From positions 1-9,577 of the forward strand of contig JBKPDT010000024.1 of assembly GCA_046728035.1 (NCBI GenBank): 9,577 nt of DNA, written 5' to 3'. Made by a program: the position numbers and the translations under genes. This document shows positions 1-6,249 of the stretch, in pieces. Below the pieces are notes generated by a model. The model ran no database searches, had not been told where the DNA came from, and saw only the letters and a list, made by a program, of their open reading frames with translations. This stretch comes from DASRWT01 sp046728035. Lineage in GTDB: Bacteria > Methylomirabilota > Methylomirabilia > Rokubacteriales > CSP1-6. Numbering within the stretch: position 1 is the stretch's first letter; each line of letters opens with the position of its first letter.

Positions 1-1466
1 CCCTGCGACTGCAGCGTGGGAGTGACATCACGAGGCGGGCGCGTGGCGACGACCGGACGCGCCTCCACCGCGGCCGGCGGCCGCTTCGCAGGCCCCGTGC
101 CCGGCGCCACGCTTGCCGCGACCGGCTTCACGTCCACCGCGCCGCGCACCGGCTGGAGCTCGCGCACCTGGACATTGCTCACCCGCTGCACCGGCGCCTG
201 GCCCCGGCCGAAGCGGTCGGCAGGCACGCCCACCACCGCGTTCGTCACGTTCACGTTCCGGTAGACGTTGATATTGGTCACGTTGACCGTGGTGTTGCGA
301 TTGATCACGACGTTGTTGACCACGCGCGGCCCGCCCCAACCACGCCAGCTGGCGACGCCGACGAAGCCCGGACGGCCCCACCACGGAATGACGGGCTCAC
401 CCCAGTAGAGGGGGGCCCAGAAGACGGGACGCCCCACGCTCACCGTCACGCCGCCCAGGAAGACCACCAGCGCCGGCGAGTAGACGGGACGCACGACGAT
501 GGGCCCCGGCGCCCACGCCCAGTAGTTGTGCACGAAGACCCAGCGACCGTGATGATACGGGGCCCAGCCCCACGCGGCGTCGTCGAGCCACGTCCAGCCG
601 AAACGTGGATCCCAGATCCACCGTCCGGTGCTGTACGGCACCCAGCCCGGCGCCACCGCGGTCGGCACCCACACCGAGCCGTACGTCTCGACGGTGCGCC
701 ACGTGCCGTGGCGGTCCAGCTCCTCCGCGCCGTAGACCCCCGATCCGACGTACTGCGTGCTCGCAGGCTGGGTCAGATAGTCCGTGCGCTGATAGTTCCA
801 GCGATCCCATTCGCTGAGGGAGGGGGCGGTCGCGATCTCCACGCGCGGTGTCTCCGTCCCCGCGAGCTTCACCTGCTGGTTGGTGGCGATGGCGGTGGCG
901 TTGCCCCCCGCGGGCGTCACCATGGCGGCGCCGCCGCGATGGGCGCGGAACGTCGTAGCCTCGGCGGTGACATCGACGGGGTAGTAGCCGGTCTTCTCGA
1001 CGGTGAAGGCGCCGGCCGGCGTGGCGATCTCGACCGTATCCCCGGCAGGCATCTCGCGGACGTCGAGGGCGGCGTGACCCTCAGTCACGCGAAGCTGGAC
1101 GAAGTCGGGCTCCTGGTTGTCGAGCCCGAGATGGGTGCCGGGGGCGGCACGCACGAAGGCGCGCGGCGCCAGCTGCAGCTCCACGGTTCCCGCCTCGCCG
1201 GTGTACAGGATGTCGCCCGGAGCCAGTGGCGTATTGAGTCGGGCGGGTGCCCACTCGGTGGCGCCGGGACGCCAGAACGAGACCTCGCCGTTGAGATAGC
1301 TGATACGCACCGGCGTGACGTCCTGAGCCTGGTTGGCCGGCGTGGGCGCCGCCCCGGGAGGAGGCGGAGGCGCTGAGGTCTGGGCCTCCACCGTCCCGGC
1401 TGGACCCAGGCCGGGAACGATCATGGCCACAATCAATAGTGCCGCCAGAACCTGTCTCGTGCGCAT
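1..1466 (-). CDS. Secreted FecR-like / DUF6600 domain protein (3' end outside window)
   Basis: The reading frame is open from the ATG at 1466 to the window edge, giving at least 488 residues with no stop. Residues 1-29 form a signal peptide (basic MRTR, a hydrophobic stretch LAALLIVAMIV, then a likely cut after VEA), so the product is exported. A short Pro/Ala linker (31-48) leads to a FecR-like beta region (about 50-200: PGDILYTGEAGTVELQL, then LRVTEGHAALDV and VEIATPAGAFTV). From about 220 a Trp/Tyr/Pro-rich DUF6600-type region follows (WDRWNYQRTDY, YGSVWVPTAVAPGWVPY, GRWIWDPRFGWTW, APYHHGRWV). Next is an Asn/Val-rich stretch (383-412, repeating NVTN/NVNVTN) and a Pro/Ala/Arg-rich tail, probably disordered. 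Proteins of this layout are poorly characterised cell-envelope proteins. No TonB receptor or sigma factor is seen nearby, so a FecR signalling role is not supported. The family call is by recalled motif, and the exact role is unknown. Confidence 0.85.
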   Translation of the reverse strand, partial: MRTRQVLAALLIVAMIVPGLGPAGTVEAQTSAPPPPPGAAPTPANQAQDVTPVRISYLNGEVSFWRPGATEWAPARLNTPLAPGDILYTGEAGTVELQLAPRAFVRAAPGTHLGLDNQEPDFVQLRVTEGHAALDVREMPAGDTVEIATPAGAFTVEKTGYYPVDVTAEATTFRAHRGGAAMVTPAGGNATAIATNQQVKLAGTETPRVEIATAPSLSEWDRWNYQRTDYLTQPASTQYVGSGVYGAEELDRHGTWRTVETYGSVWVPTAVAPGWVPYSTGRWIWDPRFGWTWLDDAAWGWAPYHHGRWVFVHNYWAWAPGPIVVRPVYSPALVVFLGGVTVSVGRPVFWAPLYWGEPVIPWWGRPGFVGVASWRGWGGPRVVNNVVINRNTTVNVTNINVYRNVNVTNAVVGVPADRFGRGQAPVQRVSNVQVRELQPVRGAVDVKPVAASVAPGTGPAKRPPAAVEARPVVATRPPRDVTPTLQSQ

Positions 1467-1471
1467 GAAAG

Positions 1472-1476
1472 CTCCT
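1472..1476 (-). promoter_or_regulatory. Ribosome binding site of the FecR/DUF6600 gene
   Basis: On the minus strand AGGAG lies 5 bases before the ATG at 1466. It is a clean Shine-Dalgarno match and supports that ATG, which also places the signal peptide directly at the N-terminus. Confidence 0.7.
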
Positions 1477-1570
1477 ATCCGCCCCTCACGAGGCCTTACC
1501 GACTAGACGTAGGCGCGCGGATGTTTGTTTACGGGAACACAGCCCCCGGGCACCGAGTTATGCTCCCCCG

Positions 1571-2719
1571 GTGAGCCCTCGCTGGGCGATGCTCGTCGTC
1601 ATTTTCCTCACCCGGCTGTCCATGGGAATTCAGTTCCAGTCTATCGCCTCGGTGGCGCCGCTGCTCGTCACCGATTTGCGCATCGGCTACGGACAGGTCG
1701 GATGGCTCATGGGACTCTTCATGCTGCCCGGCGCGGCAATCGCGTATCCCGGCGGCATGCTCGGACGGCGCTTCGGCGATCGGCGACTCGTGCTGCTTGG
1801 CCTCGTGCTGATGACCCTGGGCGGGCTCACCACCGCGGCGAGCGAGGGCTTCACTCTGGCCGCCGCGGGACGCGTCGCCAGCGGGACGGGCGGCGTCCTC
1901 TTGAACGTCACCCTGACCAAGATGGTGGCGGACTGGTTCGCCGGCCGGGAGATTTCCACCGCCCTGAGCATCATGCTCACGTCCTGGCCCGTGGGCATCG
2001 GCCTGGCCCTGGCGACCCTGGGCACGCTGGCGAGCGCGACCTCGTGGCGCGTCGCGGTGCACCTCACCGTGGTCGCCACCGTGACCGCCTTCGTCCTGAT
2101 TCTCGTGCTCTACCGCGATCCGCCTCCACGCGAAGCGACGGCCGTGGGGACGCCCGCGCTCAGCTCGCGCGAGCTCTGGCTCTCGGTTCTCGCCGGGCTC
2201 GTCTGGGGCATCTTCAATGCCAGCTACGTCGTCTTCCTGAGCTTCGCTCCGGGCTTCCTCGTGGCGGGCGGCGCCTCGGTGGGATCCGCTGGCGCGGTGA
2301 CGAGCCTGGCCATCTGGGTGACCCTGGTGTCGGTGCCGCTCGGCGGCCTCCTCGCCGACCGGCTGAAGCGCCCCGATCTCCTCACCGTGGTGGGCTCGCT
2401 CCTGGCGATGGGCGCCCTCCTCGCCTTCCCGCATACGGGCGCCCCCGCGCTCTCGTGCTTCCTCGTCGGCGTGCTCGCGGGCGCCCCGCCGGGCGCGGTG
2501 ATGGCGCTCCTGCCCAAGGCGCTGCCGCCCGCCGCGCTCGCCCCCGGGTTCGGCATCTACTACACGGTGTTCTACCTCGCGATGACGGTGGCGCCGGGAT
2601 TGGCGGGAATGCTCCGTGACCGCACCGGAAGCGCGGCGACGCCCATCGTCTTCTCGGGCGTGCTCATCGCGGTGCCCATTCTCGCGCTCGCCGCCTTCCG
2701 GCGGCTGGAGCGGCGCTAG
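1571..2719 (+). CDS. MFS transporter, CynX/NimT-like
   Basis: This 382-residue integral membrane protein has the usual length for a 12-helix major facilitator. The first-half motif A is at residues 61-72 (GGMLGRRFGDRR), between helices 2 and 3. A second-half counterpart is at about 258-267 (GGLLADRLKR). The hydrophilic central loop (about 181-201, YRDPPPREAT...) separates the two six-helix bundles. The N-terminal pattern (SMGIQFQSIASVAPLL, then DLRIGYGQVGWLMGLF) resembles the COG2807 CynX/NimT group, whose known members move small anions such as cyanate or nitroimidazoles. The substrate here cannot be inferred. The GTG at 1571 is taken as start because it gives a full first helix, but no good ribosome binding site precedes it and the ATG at 1589 is a possible alternative. 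The gene diverges from the FecR/DUF6600 gene and has no obvious operon partner. Confidence 0.88.
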   Translation: MSPRWAMLVVIFLTRLSMGIQFQSIASVAPLLVTDLRIGYGQVGWLMGLFMLPGAAIAYPGGMLGRRFGDRRLVLLGLVLMTLGGLTTAASEGFTLAAAGRVASGTGGVLLNVTLTKMVADWFAGREISTALSIMLTSWPVGIGLALATLGTLASATSWRVAVHLTVVATVTAFVLILVLYRDPPPREATAVGTPALSSRELWLSVLAGLVWGIFNASYVVFLSFAPGFLVAGGASVGSAGAVTSLAIWVTLVSVPLGGLLADRLKRPDLLTVVGSLLAMGALLAFPHTGAPALSCFLVGVLAGAPPGAVMALLPKALPPAALAPGFGIYYTVFYLAMTVAPGLAGMLRDRTGSAATPIVFSGVLIAVPILALAAFRRLERR

Positions 2720-2732
2720 GACGTCACCCGGG

Positions 2733-3020
2733 TCAAGGGTCGAGCCGGCGGGTGCGGCGACCGCGGGTGGGGCGGGCGGGCTCGGGCTCGGCGCGGTGGA
2801 GCAGCTCGCACCAGAGGCGATTGCCGTCACCGCCCGCCTCGGCGCTGCCGAACAGCGTCCCGTTGGAGGTCACGAGCGCGTCGTCCGCGCCCTCGCGAGC
2901 AGGCAGATGATCGTCGCACCACTGCACGTCGAGGACTTCCTCCATTGCATCGGCGAACGGCTCACAGCCGGGGCAATAGGAGCGAGCGACAGGCGGCTTC
3001 TCAGGCGGGATGTCCGTCAC
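2733..3020 (-). CDS. Small hypothetical protein with CxxC...CxxH pattern
   Basis: This 95-residue soluble protein starts at GTG 3020 and stops at 2733. It carries C16-P-G-C19 and C35-D-D-H38, spaced like the two halves of a small zinc-binding knuckle, plus a further Cys at 71 in NRLWCELLHR. The tail (78-95) is Pro/Arg-rich and probably disordered. I believe similar small proteins with a YCPGCEP...WCxxH pattern are common in some uncultured high-GC bacteria, but I cannot confirm this here. No function is known. Acidic and ordered-looking composition, the cysteine pairs and a plausible promoter upstream favour a real gene over a chance reading frame. It ends 13 bases from the transporter (convergent) and diverges from the C45 gene. 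Confidence 0.6.
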   Translation of the reverse strand: MTDIPPEKPPVARSYCPGCEPFADAMEEVLDVQWCDDHLPAREGADDALVTSNGTLFGSAEAGGDGNRLWCELLHRAEPEPARPTRGRRTRRLDP

Positions 3021-3069
3021 AACCCGGGCCTCGGAATCTTCCCGAAGGCGTTACTCATCTGTGAGGTTC

Positions 3070-3097
3070 ATGCTAGCAGGGGGTCTTCGCTAATCAA
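3070..3097 (-). promoter_or_regulatory. Possible sigma-70-like promoter for the small CxxC protein
   Basis: On the minus strand TTGATT (3092-3097) and TAGCAT (3070-3075) are separated by 16 bases. Each matches the TTGACA/TATAAT consensus at four of six positions. They sit in an AT-richer gap between divergent genes and would leave a leader of about 40 bases before GTG 3020. This is a pattern match only. Confidence 0.3.
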
Positions 3098-3120
3098 AAG
3101 AAAATGGTAGGCTCGCTGCC

Positions 3121-4275
3121 ATGACGACACCCGAGATCCTCCCCTTCGCCAGCGTGCGCGGCACCTGGGGCGCCATGGGCGCCGATGTCGGCCAGATCTT
3201 CTCGCCGCTCATCGGCCGCCACCTCGACGCCTGGCTCGCCCACGTCATGCGCGAGACGGGCGCGCCACGCGACGCGGTGGTGGCCGCGGCCCAGCCTTAT
3301 GCCCGACACATCCAGGCCCATGCGCCCTTCCTATGGGAAGAACTGGAAGGGCTGGCCCGAGGATCCCGGATTCCGCTCCCGGAGCTGCTCGTGCTGCAGG
3401 CACGCGCCGAGGTGCTGCGGGCGAAGCGTCCGGCCACGCCCGCCGCGATCGGTCGCGAGTCTCCCGCCGAGTGCACGACCTTCGCGCTCGGCGGGGGCCG
3501 CGCCGAGGGCGGAAATGTCCTCTTCGGCCAGAACGTGGACCTCGTCCCCTTCCTCGAGGAATTCGGCGTCATCGTCCGCCAGCAGCCACGCGAGACGCCC
3601 GCGACCATCATGTACACGACCGCGGGCCTCCTCGGGCACAACGGCCTCAACGAGGCCGGCGTGGGCGTGTGCGCCAACTTCGTGGACGATCCCGGCGGGT
3701 GGGGCGATGGGCTGCCGCGCTATCTCCTCTCGCGGCTCGCCCTCCGCGAGGAGAGCGCGGCGACGGCGCTCACCGCCGCCATGCGGCCGCCCCGCGCGGC
3801 GTCGCGCAATCTCCTCGTAGCCGATGCCCGCGGCGACTTCGTCGACGCCGAGCTGCTGCGAGGCGAGGCCGGGATCCTGCGCGGCCGGGACGGGCTTCTC
3901 GTCCACGCCAATCACCTCGAGGCCGCCGAGTTCAAGGGCTACGAGACGCCGACGGAGAACTCGCTCCGCCGGCGGGAGCGGCTGGAGGCGCTGCTGGCCG
4001 GCGCGTCGGGCCTGCTCGCCGTGTCCGACCTCCAGCGCATCTACCGCGACCACGCCAATGCCCCGCACAGCCTCTGCGCCCACCCCTTCCCCGGGCGCAA
4101 CGTGCAGACGGTGGTCTCGGTGATCGGCGACCTCGGGCGCCTCGAGCTGCACGCCGCCAAGGGCTCGCCCTGCCGAGCGGTTTACGCCACCTACACCATC
4201 GCGACGTGTCGGGACGGCTCGCTCTCGGTGATGATGCGCGACGAATACCAGCCGGTGACGGCGCCTGTAGGCTGA
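3121..4275 (+). CDS. C45-family autoproteolytic acyltransferase/hydrolase (isopenicillin-N acyltransferase-like)
   Basis: This 384-residue protein belongs to the Ntn-hydrolase C45 family, whose type member is the fungal acyl-CoA:6-aminopenicillanic acid acyltransferase. Members are made as a precursor that cleaves itself just before a cysteine, which then becomes the N-terminal nucleophile. Here that residue is Cys118 in AECTTFAL. Other family signatures are GQNVDL (Asp140, where the type enzyme has an RNWD-like motif), GLLGHNGLNEAGVGVCAN (169-185), SRNLLVADA (228-236), VHANH (261-265), ENSLRRRERLEALL (279-292) and DHANAPHSLCAHP (310-322). Cleavage would give a ~117-residue alpha and a ~267-residue beta chain. 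No signal peptide is visible, so it is probably cytoplasmic. The true substrate is unknown; amide hydrolysis or acyl transfer on small acylated amines is typical. The ATG at 3121 begins a well-conserved-looking N-terminus but its ribosome binding site is weak. It stands alone, converging on the toxin gene with a 16-base gap. Confidence 0.88.
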   Translation: MTTPEILPFASVRGTWGAMGADVGQIFSPLIGRHLDAWLAHVMRETGAPRDAVVAAAQPYARHIQAHAPFLWEELEGLARGSRIPLPELLVLQARAEVLRAKRPATPAAIGRESPAECTTFALGGGRAEGGNVLFGQNVDLVPFLEEFGVIVRQQPRETPATIMYTTAGLLGHNGLNEAGVGVCANFVDDPGGWGDGLPRYLLSRLALREESAATALTAAMRPPRAASRNLLVADARGDFVDAELLRGEAGILRGRDGLLVHANHLEAAEFKGYETPTENSLRRRERLEALLAGASGLLAVSDLQRIYRDHANAPHSLCAHPFPGRNVQTVVSVIGDLGRLELHAAKGSPCRAVYATYTIATCRDGSLSVMMRDEYQPVTAPVG

Positions 4276-4291
4276 CTCGGTCGGTGCACCG

Positions 4292-4714
4292 CTAGAGCGG
4301 AGCTCGCTCAAGCGAAACAACGAACTGAATTCCCGGGATGGAGAGGCGACTCAGGCGGTCGTCATTGGTGATCAAGAGGTCTACCTCTGCCTGCGCCGCA
4401 CAGGCGAGCTGGATCGCGTCGGGCGCGCGGATCGATCGGTCCTTCCGGATCCCTGCGTAGCGCCTGGCGGCGTCTCGATCGAAAGAGATGAGGCGCACCG
4501 TCTCGGTGAGCACGCTCTCGTACTGTTGACGGAGCGCTTCCTTCCCCTGCTCGGCCGGCTTCACAAGCATTTCGCCAAGCGTGAGCGCCGAGGTACAGAG
4601 CTCATCATGACGCTCGAGCATCCGCTCGCGCAGACGCCGTACGCGCGCAGCCGCTTCTCCGTGGCCCTCGAAGAGATAGATGAAGATATTCGTATCCCAG
4701 AAGATCCGGCTCAC
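4292..4714 (-). CDS. VapC-like PIN-domain ribonuclease toxin
   Basis: This 140-residue protein is a complete PIN domain, normal in length for a VapC toxin. The metal-binding acidic residues are all present: Asp7 in FWDTNI, Glu48 in TLGEML, Asp99 in RAPDAIQLA and Asp118/119 in TNDDRL. VapC enzymes are Mg2+-dependent ribonucleases that cut RNA such as tRNA or rRNA loops and stop translation when freed from their antitoxin. The start is GTG at 4714, overlapping the stop of the upstream gene by four bases (GTGA), so the two are translationally coupled. The antitoxin-first order and the overlap fit a type II toxin-antitoxin operon. Its RNA target cannot be predicted. An intact active site suggests it is functional. 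Confidence 0.9.
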   Translation of the reverse strand: MSRIFWDTNIFIYLFEGHGEAAARVRRLRERMLERHDELCTSALTLGEMLVKPAEQGKEALRQQYESVLTETVRLISFDRDAARRYAGIRKDRSIRAPDAIQLACAAQAEVDLLITNDDRLSRLSIPGIQFVVSLERAPL

Positions 4715-5208
4715 TCCCAGCCCTCGCGGAGCCGGCGCACGTACTTGTCCGCGCCCTCACCCGCCCATACTTCCTTGCCCGATCCGGCCAGCGCGAGCAG
4801 GGGATCTTGCTTCGCGGTCGACGACCGACGTGGAGAATACTTGGCCTCATACCAGTCGATCAGCTCGTGGTACTCGGCGGGAATCTCGTCGCGCGACGGG
4901 ACCGACTTCGCGCGGCGGCGGTCCGGATGGCTGGGATCACCGGGACGATAGAGGCGCCGCCGATTGGGGGCAGTCTCGACCAGCATGCGGTAGCGGCCCG
5001 GATTGGGAGGTCGGTTCGCAACGCAGTGCTGATTCGCGTGCACCTGCACGCCCGGCCGCACCTCCGGCGTGAGACCTTCATGTCGGACGCGCACGACGAT
5101 TTCCTGGACGGTGAAGTCGGAGCGATCCGGATTCTCGCGATGAAGTAGCGCCGTGGCGATCCAGACCTCGTCGGCGACCTTGATCTCGTGTCTGGCTTTG
5201 ATCGGCAT
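4711..5208 (-). CDS. Putative VapB-like antitoxin with a long novel N-terminal domain
   Basis: This 165-residue protein is encoded directly upstream of, and overlapping, the PIN toxin. Its last ~31 residues (DPLLALAGSGKEVWAGEGADKYVRRLREGWE, quoted in parts: DPLLALAGSGKEVW at 135-148, then DKYVRRLREGW at 154-164) strongly resemble the toxin-binding tail of VapB antitoxins. The first ~125 residues are unlike the usual short AbrB or ribbon-helix-helix DNA-binding domains: they include DEVWIATALLHREN (13-26), a likely helix pair FTVQEIVVRVRHEG (32-45), HCVANRPPNPGRYRML (61-76) and RRRLYRPGDPSHP (83-95). This could be a winged-helix-like DNA-binding region, but that is inference. The ATG at 5208 is supported by GAAGG five bases upstream. 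The likely job is to neutralise the toxin and repress its own promoter. Ordinary antitoxins of this class are about 70-90 residues, so it is roughly double the usual size. Confidence 0.75.
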   Translation of the reverse strand: MPIKARHEIKVADEVWIATALLHRENPDRSDFTVQEIVVRVRHEGLTPEVRPGVQVHANQHCVANRPPNPGRYRMLVETAPNRRRLYRPGDPSHPDRRRAKSVPSRDEIPAEYHELIDWYEAKYSPRRSSTAKQDPLLALAGSGKEVWAGEGADKYVRRLREGWE

Positions 5209-5225
5209 CAGGACCTTCTTGTACG

Positions 5226-5254
5226 AGGTTATCTTAGATAATTTGTCTAGTCAA
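5226..5254 (-). promoter_or_regulatory. Promoter and likely operator of the toxin-antitoxin operon
   Basis: This AT-rich island stands out from the GC-rich surroundings. On the minus strand TTGACT (5249-5254) is a near-consensus -35 box, with a weak -10 candidate TAACCT (5226-5231) at 17 bases, or GATAAC at 15 bases. A perfect inverted repeat TTATCT-t-AGATAA lies at 5229-5241, over the -10 area. The -35 box is part of an imperfect palindrome TTGTCTAGTCAA (5243-5254). Palindromes overlapping the promoter fit autorepression by the antitoxin. The boxes and repeats are read directly; the regulatory role is inferred. Confidence 0.45.
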
Positions 5255-5278
5255 TAGAGTCGTCACACCAAGGTTATC
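5226..5278. repeat. 8-bp direct repeat AGGTTATC
   Basis: AGGTTATC occurs at 5226-5233 and again at 5271-5278, 45 bases apart, on either side of the -35 box of the toxin-antitoxin operon. The first copy overlaps the TTATCT half of the 5229-5241 palindrome. Together they give three TTATC-type half-sites, which could be binding sites of one regulator shared by the two divergent operons. Confidence 0.4.
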
Positions 5279-5423
5279 GGAAGATTTGACTCGAACAATC
5301 ACACCGACTACTACCCCCGGCTGTGATAGTAGGAGGGGCGAGTAGAGGCCGATCGAGGTGCATAGCGCGACCTGGGATTGGGCATCCGGTCACCCGGTTT
5401 GGGGCGTAGTACCGGGTAAGGCC

Positions 5424-6218
5424 ATGCAGATACTCCCGCGAGCCGAGTTCGACCTCGACGCCTGGGTGGCACGCTCGGGCGCGCTGGATCTCGCGGCCAT
5501 CCCCTGGGAGGACGTGGTCCACCATTGCCTCCCCGCGCCCGCCGTCCGCACGCTACGCTACATGCAGGACGTCGAGAGCCATACCATCATCTATCTCCGC
5601 TCGCTTTTGACCACTCGCGCCATCGACGACCCAGAGGTGGCGACCTTCCTGGCCTGCTGGCTCCACGAGGAGACCTTCCACGGGCTGGCCCTCGCGCGTT
5701 TCCTGGAGGCCGCCGGATATCGGGTGGACCCACGCCCGCGCGGCCGGAGCCGGGAGTCGCTGGGCCAGCGCCTGGAGGCGGCCGCCACCGCGCTCCTCTC
5801 GCGGGCCTGGCCGGACTTCTGCGCGGTTCACATGACGTGGGGCGCCATCAACGAGCTGACCACGCTGACCGGGTATCGCCGGCTCGCCGCGGTGGCGGGA
5901 CATCCGGTGCTTGCCGACCTGCTCGCCCGCATCATCCGGGACGAGTCGCGGCACTTCTTCTTCTACTATCGCCAGGCCCAGATCCGGCTGCGACGCCCGG
6001 GCGTTGCGCGCGTGGCGCGCGCCCTGGTGGACCGCTTCTGGACTCCGGTCGGCAGCGGCGTGCAGCCGATCGAGGAGCTCGAGTTCCTCGCGGGCTATCT
6101 GTTCGGCGGCGTCGAGGGGCGCGCGGCGGCCCGGACGGTGGACGACGCCATCCGGCGCCTGCCGGGTTTCGAGACAGTAAAGCTACTCGAGGCGTGGATG
6201 GACCGCAGGGCGAGCTGA
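5424..6218 (+). CDS. Ferritin-like diiron protein (acyl-ACP desaturase-type fold)
   Basis: From ATG 5424 this is a 264-residue, mostly helical soluble protein carrying a complete four-Glu, two-His diiron site. The candidates are Glu51 (DVESHTIIY), Glu83 and His86 (HEETFHG), Glu144 (INELTTL) and Glu174 and His177 (DESRHFFFYY). The two ExxH pairs and lone glutamates match the order seen in acyl-ACP desaturase-like and other ferritin-like enzymes that activate O2. Which reaction it performs (desaturation, oxygenation, peroxide or O2 removal) is not readable. An in-frame GTG at 5358 would add 22 residues and has GAGG nine bases upstream. Those extra codons have 8 of 22 ending in A/T, unlike the rest of the gene, so I prefer the ATG, although its own ribosome site is poorly spaced. 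It is 31 bases upstream of the dehydratase-related gene and probably co-transcribed with it. Confidence 0.75.
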   Translation: MQILPRAEFDLDAWVARSGALDLAAIPWEDVVHHCLPAPAVRTLRYMQDVESHTIIYLRSLLTTRAIDDPEVATFLACWLHEETFHGLALARFLEAAGYRVDPRPRGRSRESLGQRLEAAATALLSRAWPDFCAVHMTWGAINELTTLTGYRRLAAVAGHPVLADLLARIIRDESRHFFFYYRQAQIRLRRPGVARVARALVDRFWTPVGSGVQPIEELEFLAGYLFGGVEGRAAARTVDDAIRRLPGFETVKLLEAWMDRRAS

Positions 6219-6237
6219 GCAGCGATACGAGATCGCT

Positions 6238-6243
6238 AAGGAG
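6238..6243 (+). promoter_or_regulatory. Strong ribosome binding site of the dehydratase-related gene
   Basis: AAGGAG, within TAAGGAGA, lies six bases before the ATG at 6250. It is the best Shine-Dalgarno match in the window and fixes that start. Its strength suggests this gene is translated at a higher level than the preceding diiron gene even if both share a transcript. Confidence 0.8.
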
Positions 6244-6249
6244 AACAGC

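Noticed and set aside
528..1376. Open frame of 282 codons on the plus strand within the FecR/DUF6600 gene
   Set aside because: Arg/Gly-rich sequence with no domain signal, antisense to a gene with a signal peptide, a good ribosome site and recognised domains.
1529..2830. Long open frame (433 codons) on the minus strand opposite the MFS transporter
   Set aside because: The product is an Arg/His/Glu/Gly-rich string without family motifs, while the plus strand gives a clear 12-helix transporter.
4295..4309. Hairpin GAGCG-gagct-CGCTC between the convergent C45 and toxin genes, as a terminator
   Set aside because: The stem is only 5 bp, it lies within the toxin coding end and no run of T follows on either strand.
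5358..5423. N-terminal extension of the diiron protein from GTG 5358
   Set aside because: The 22 codons have weak G/C third-position bias compared with the gene and no recognisable motif. It stays possible because GAGG precedes the GTG at nine bases.
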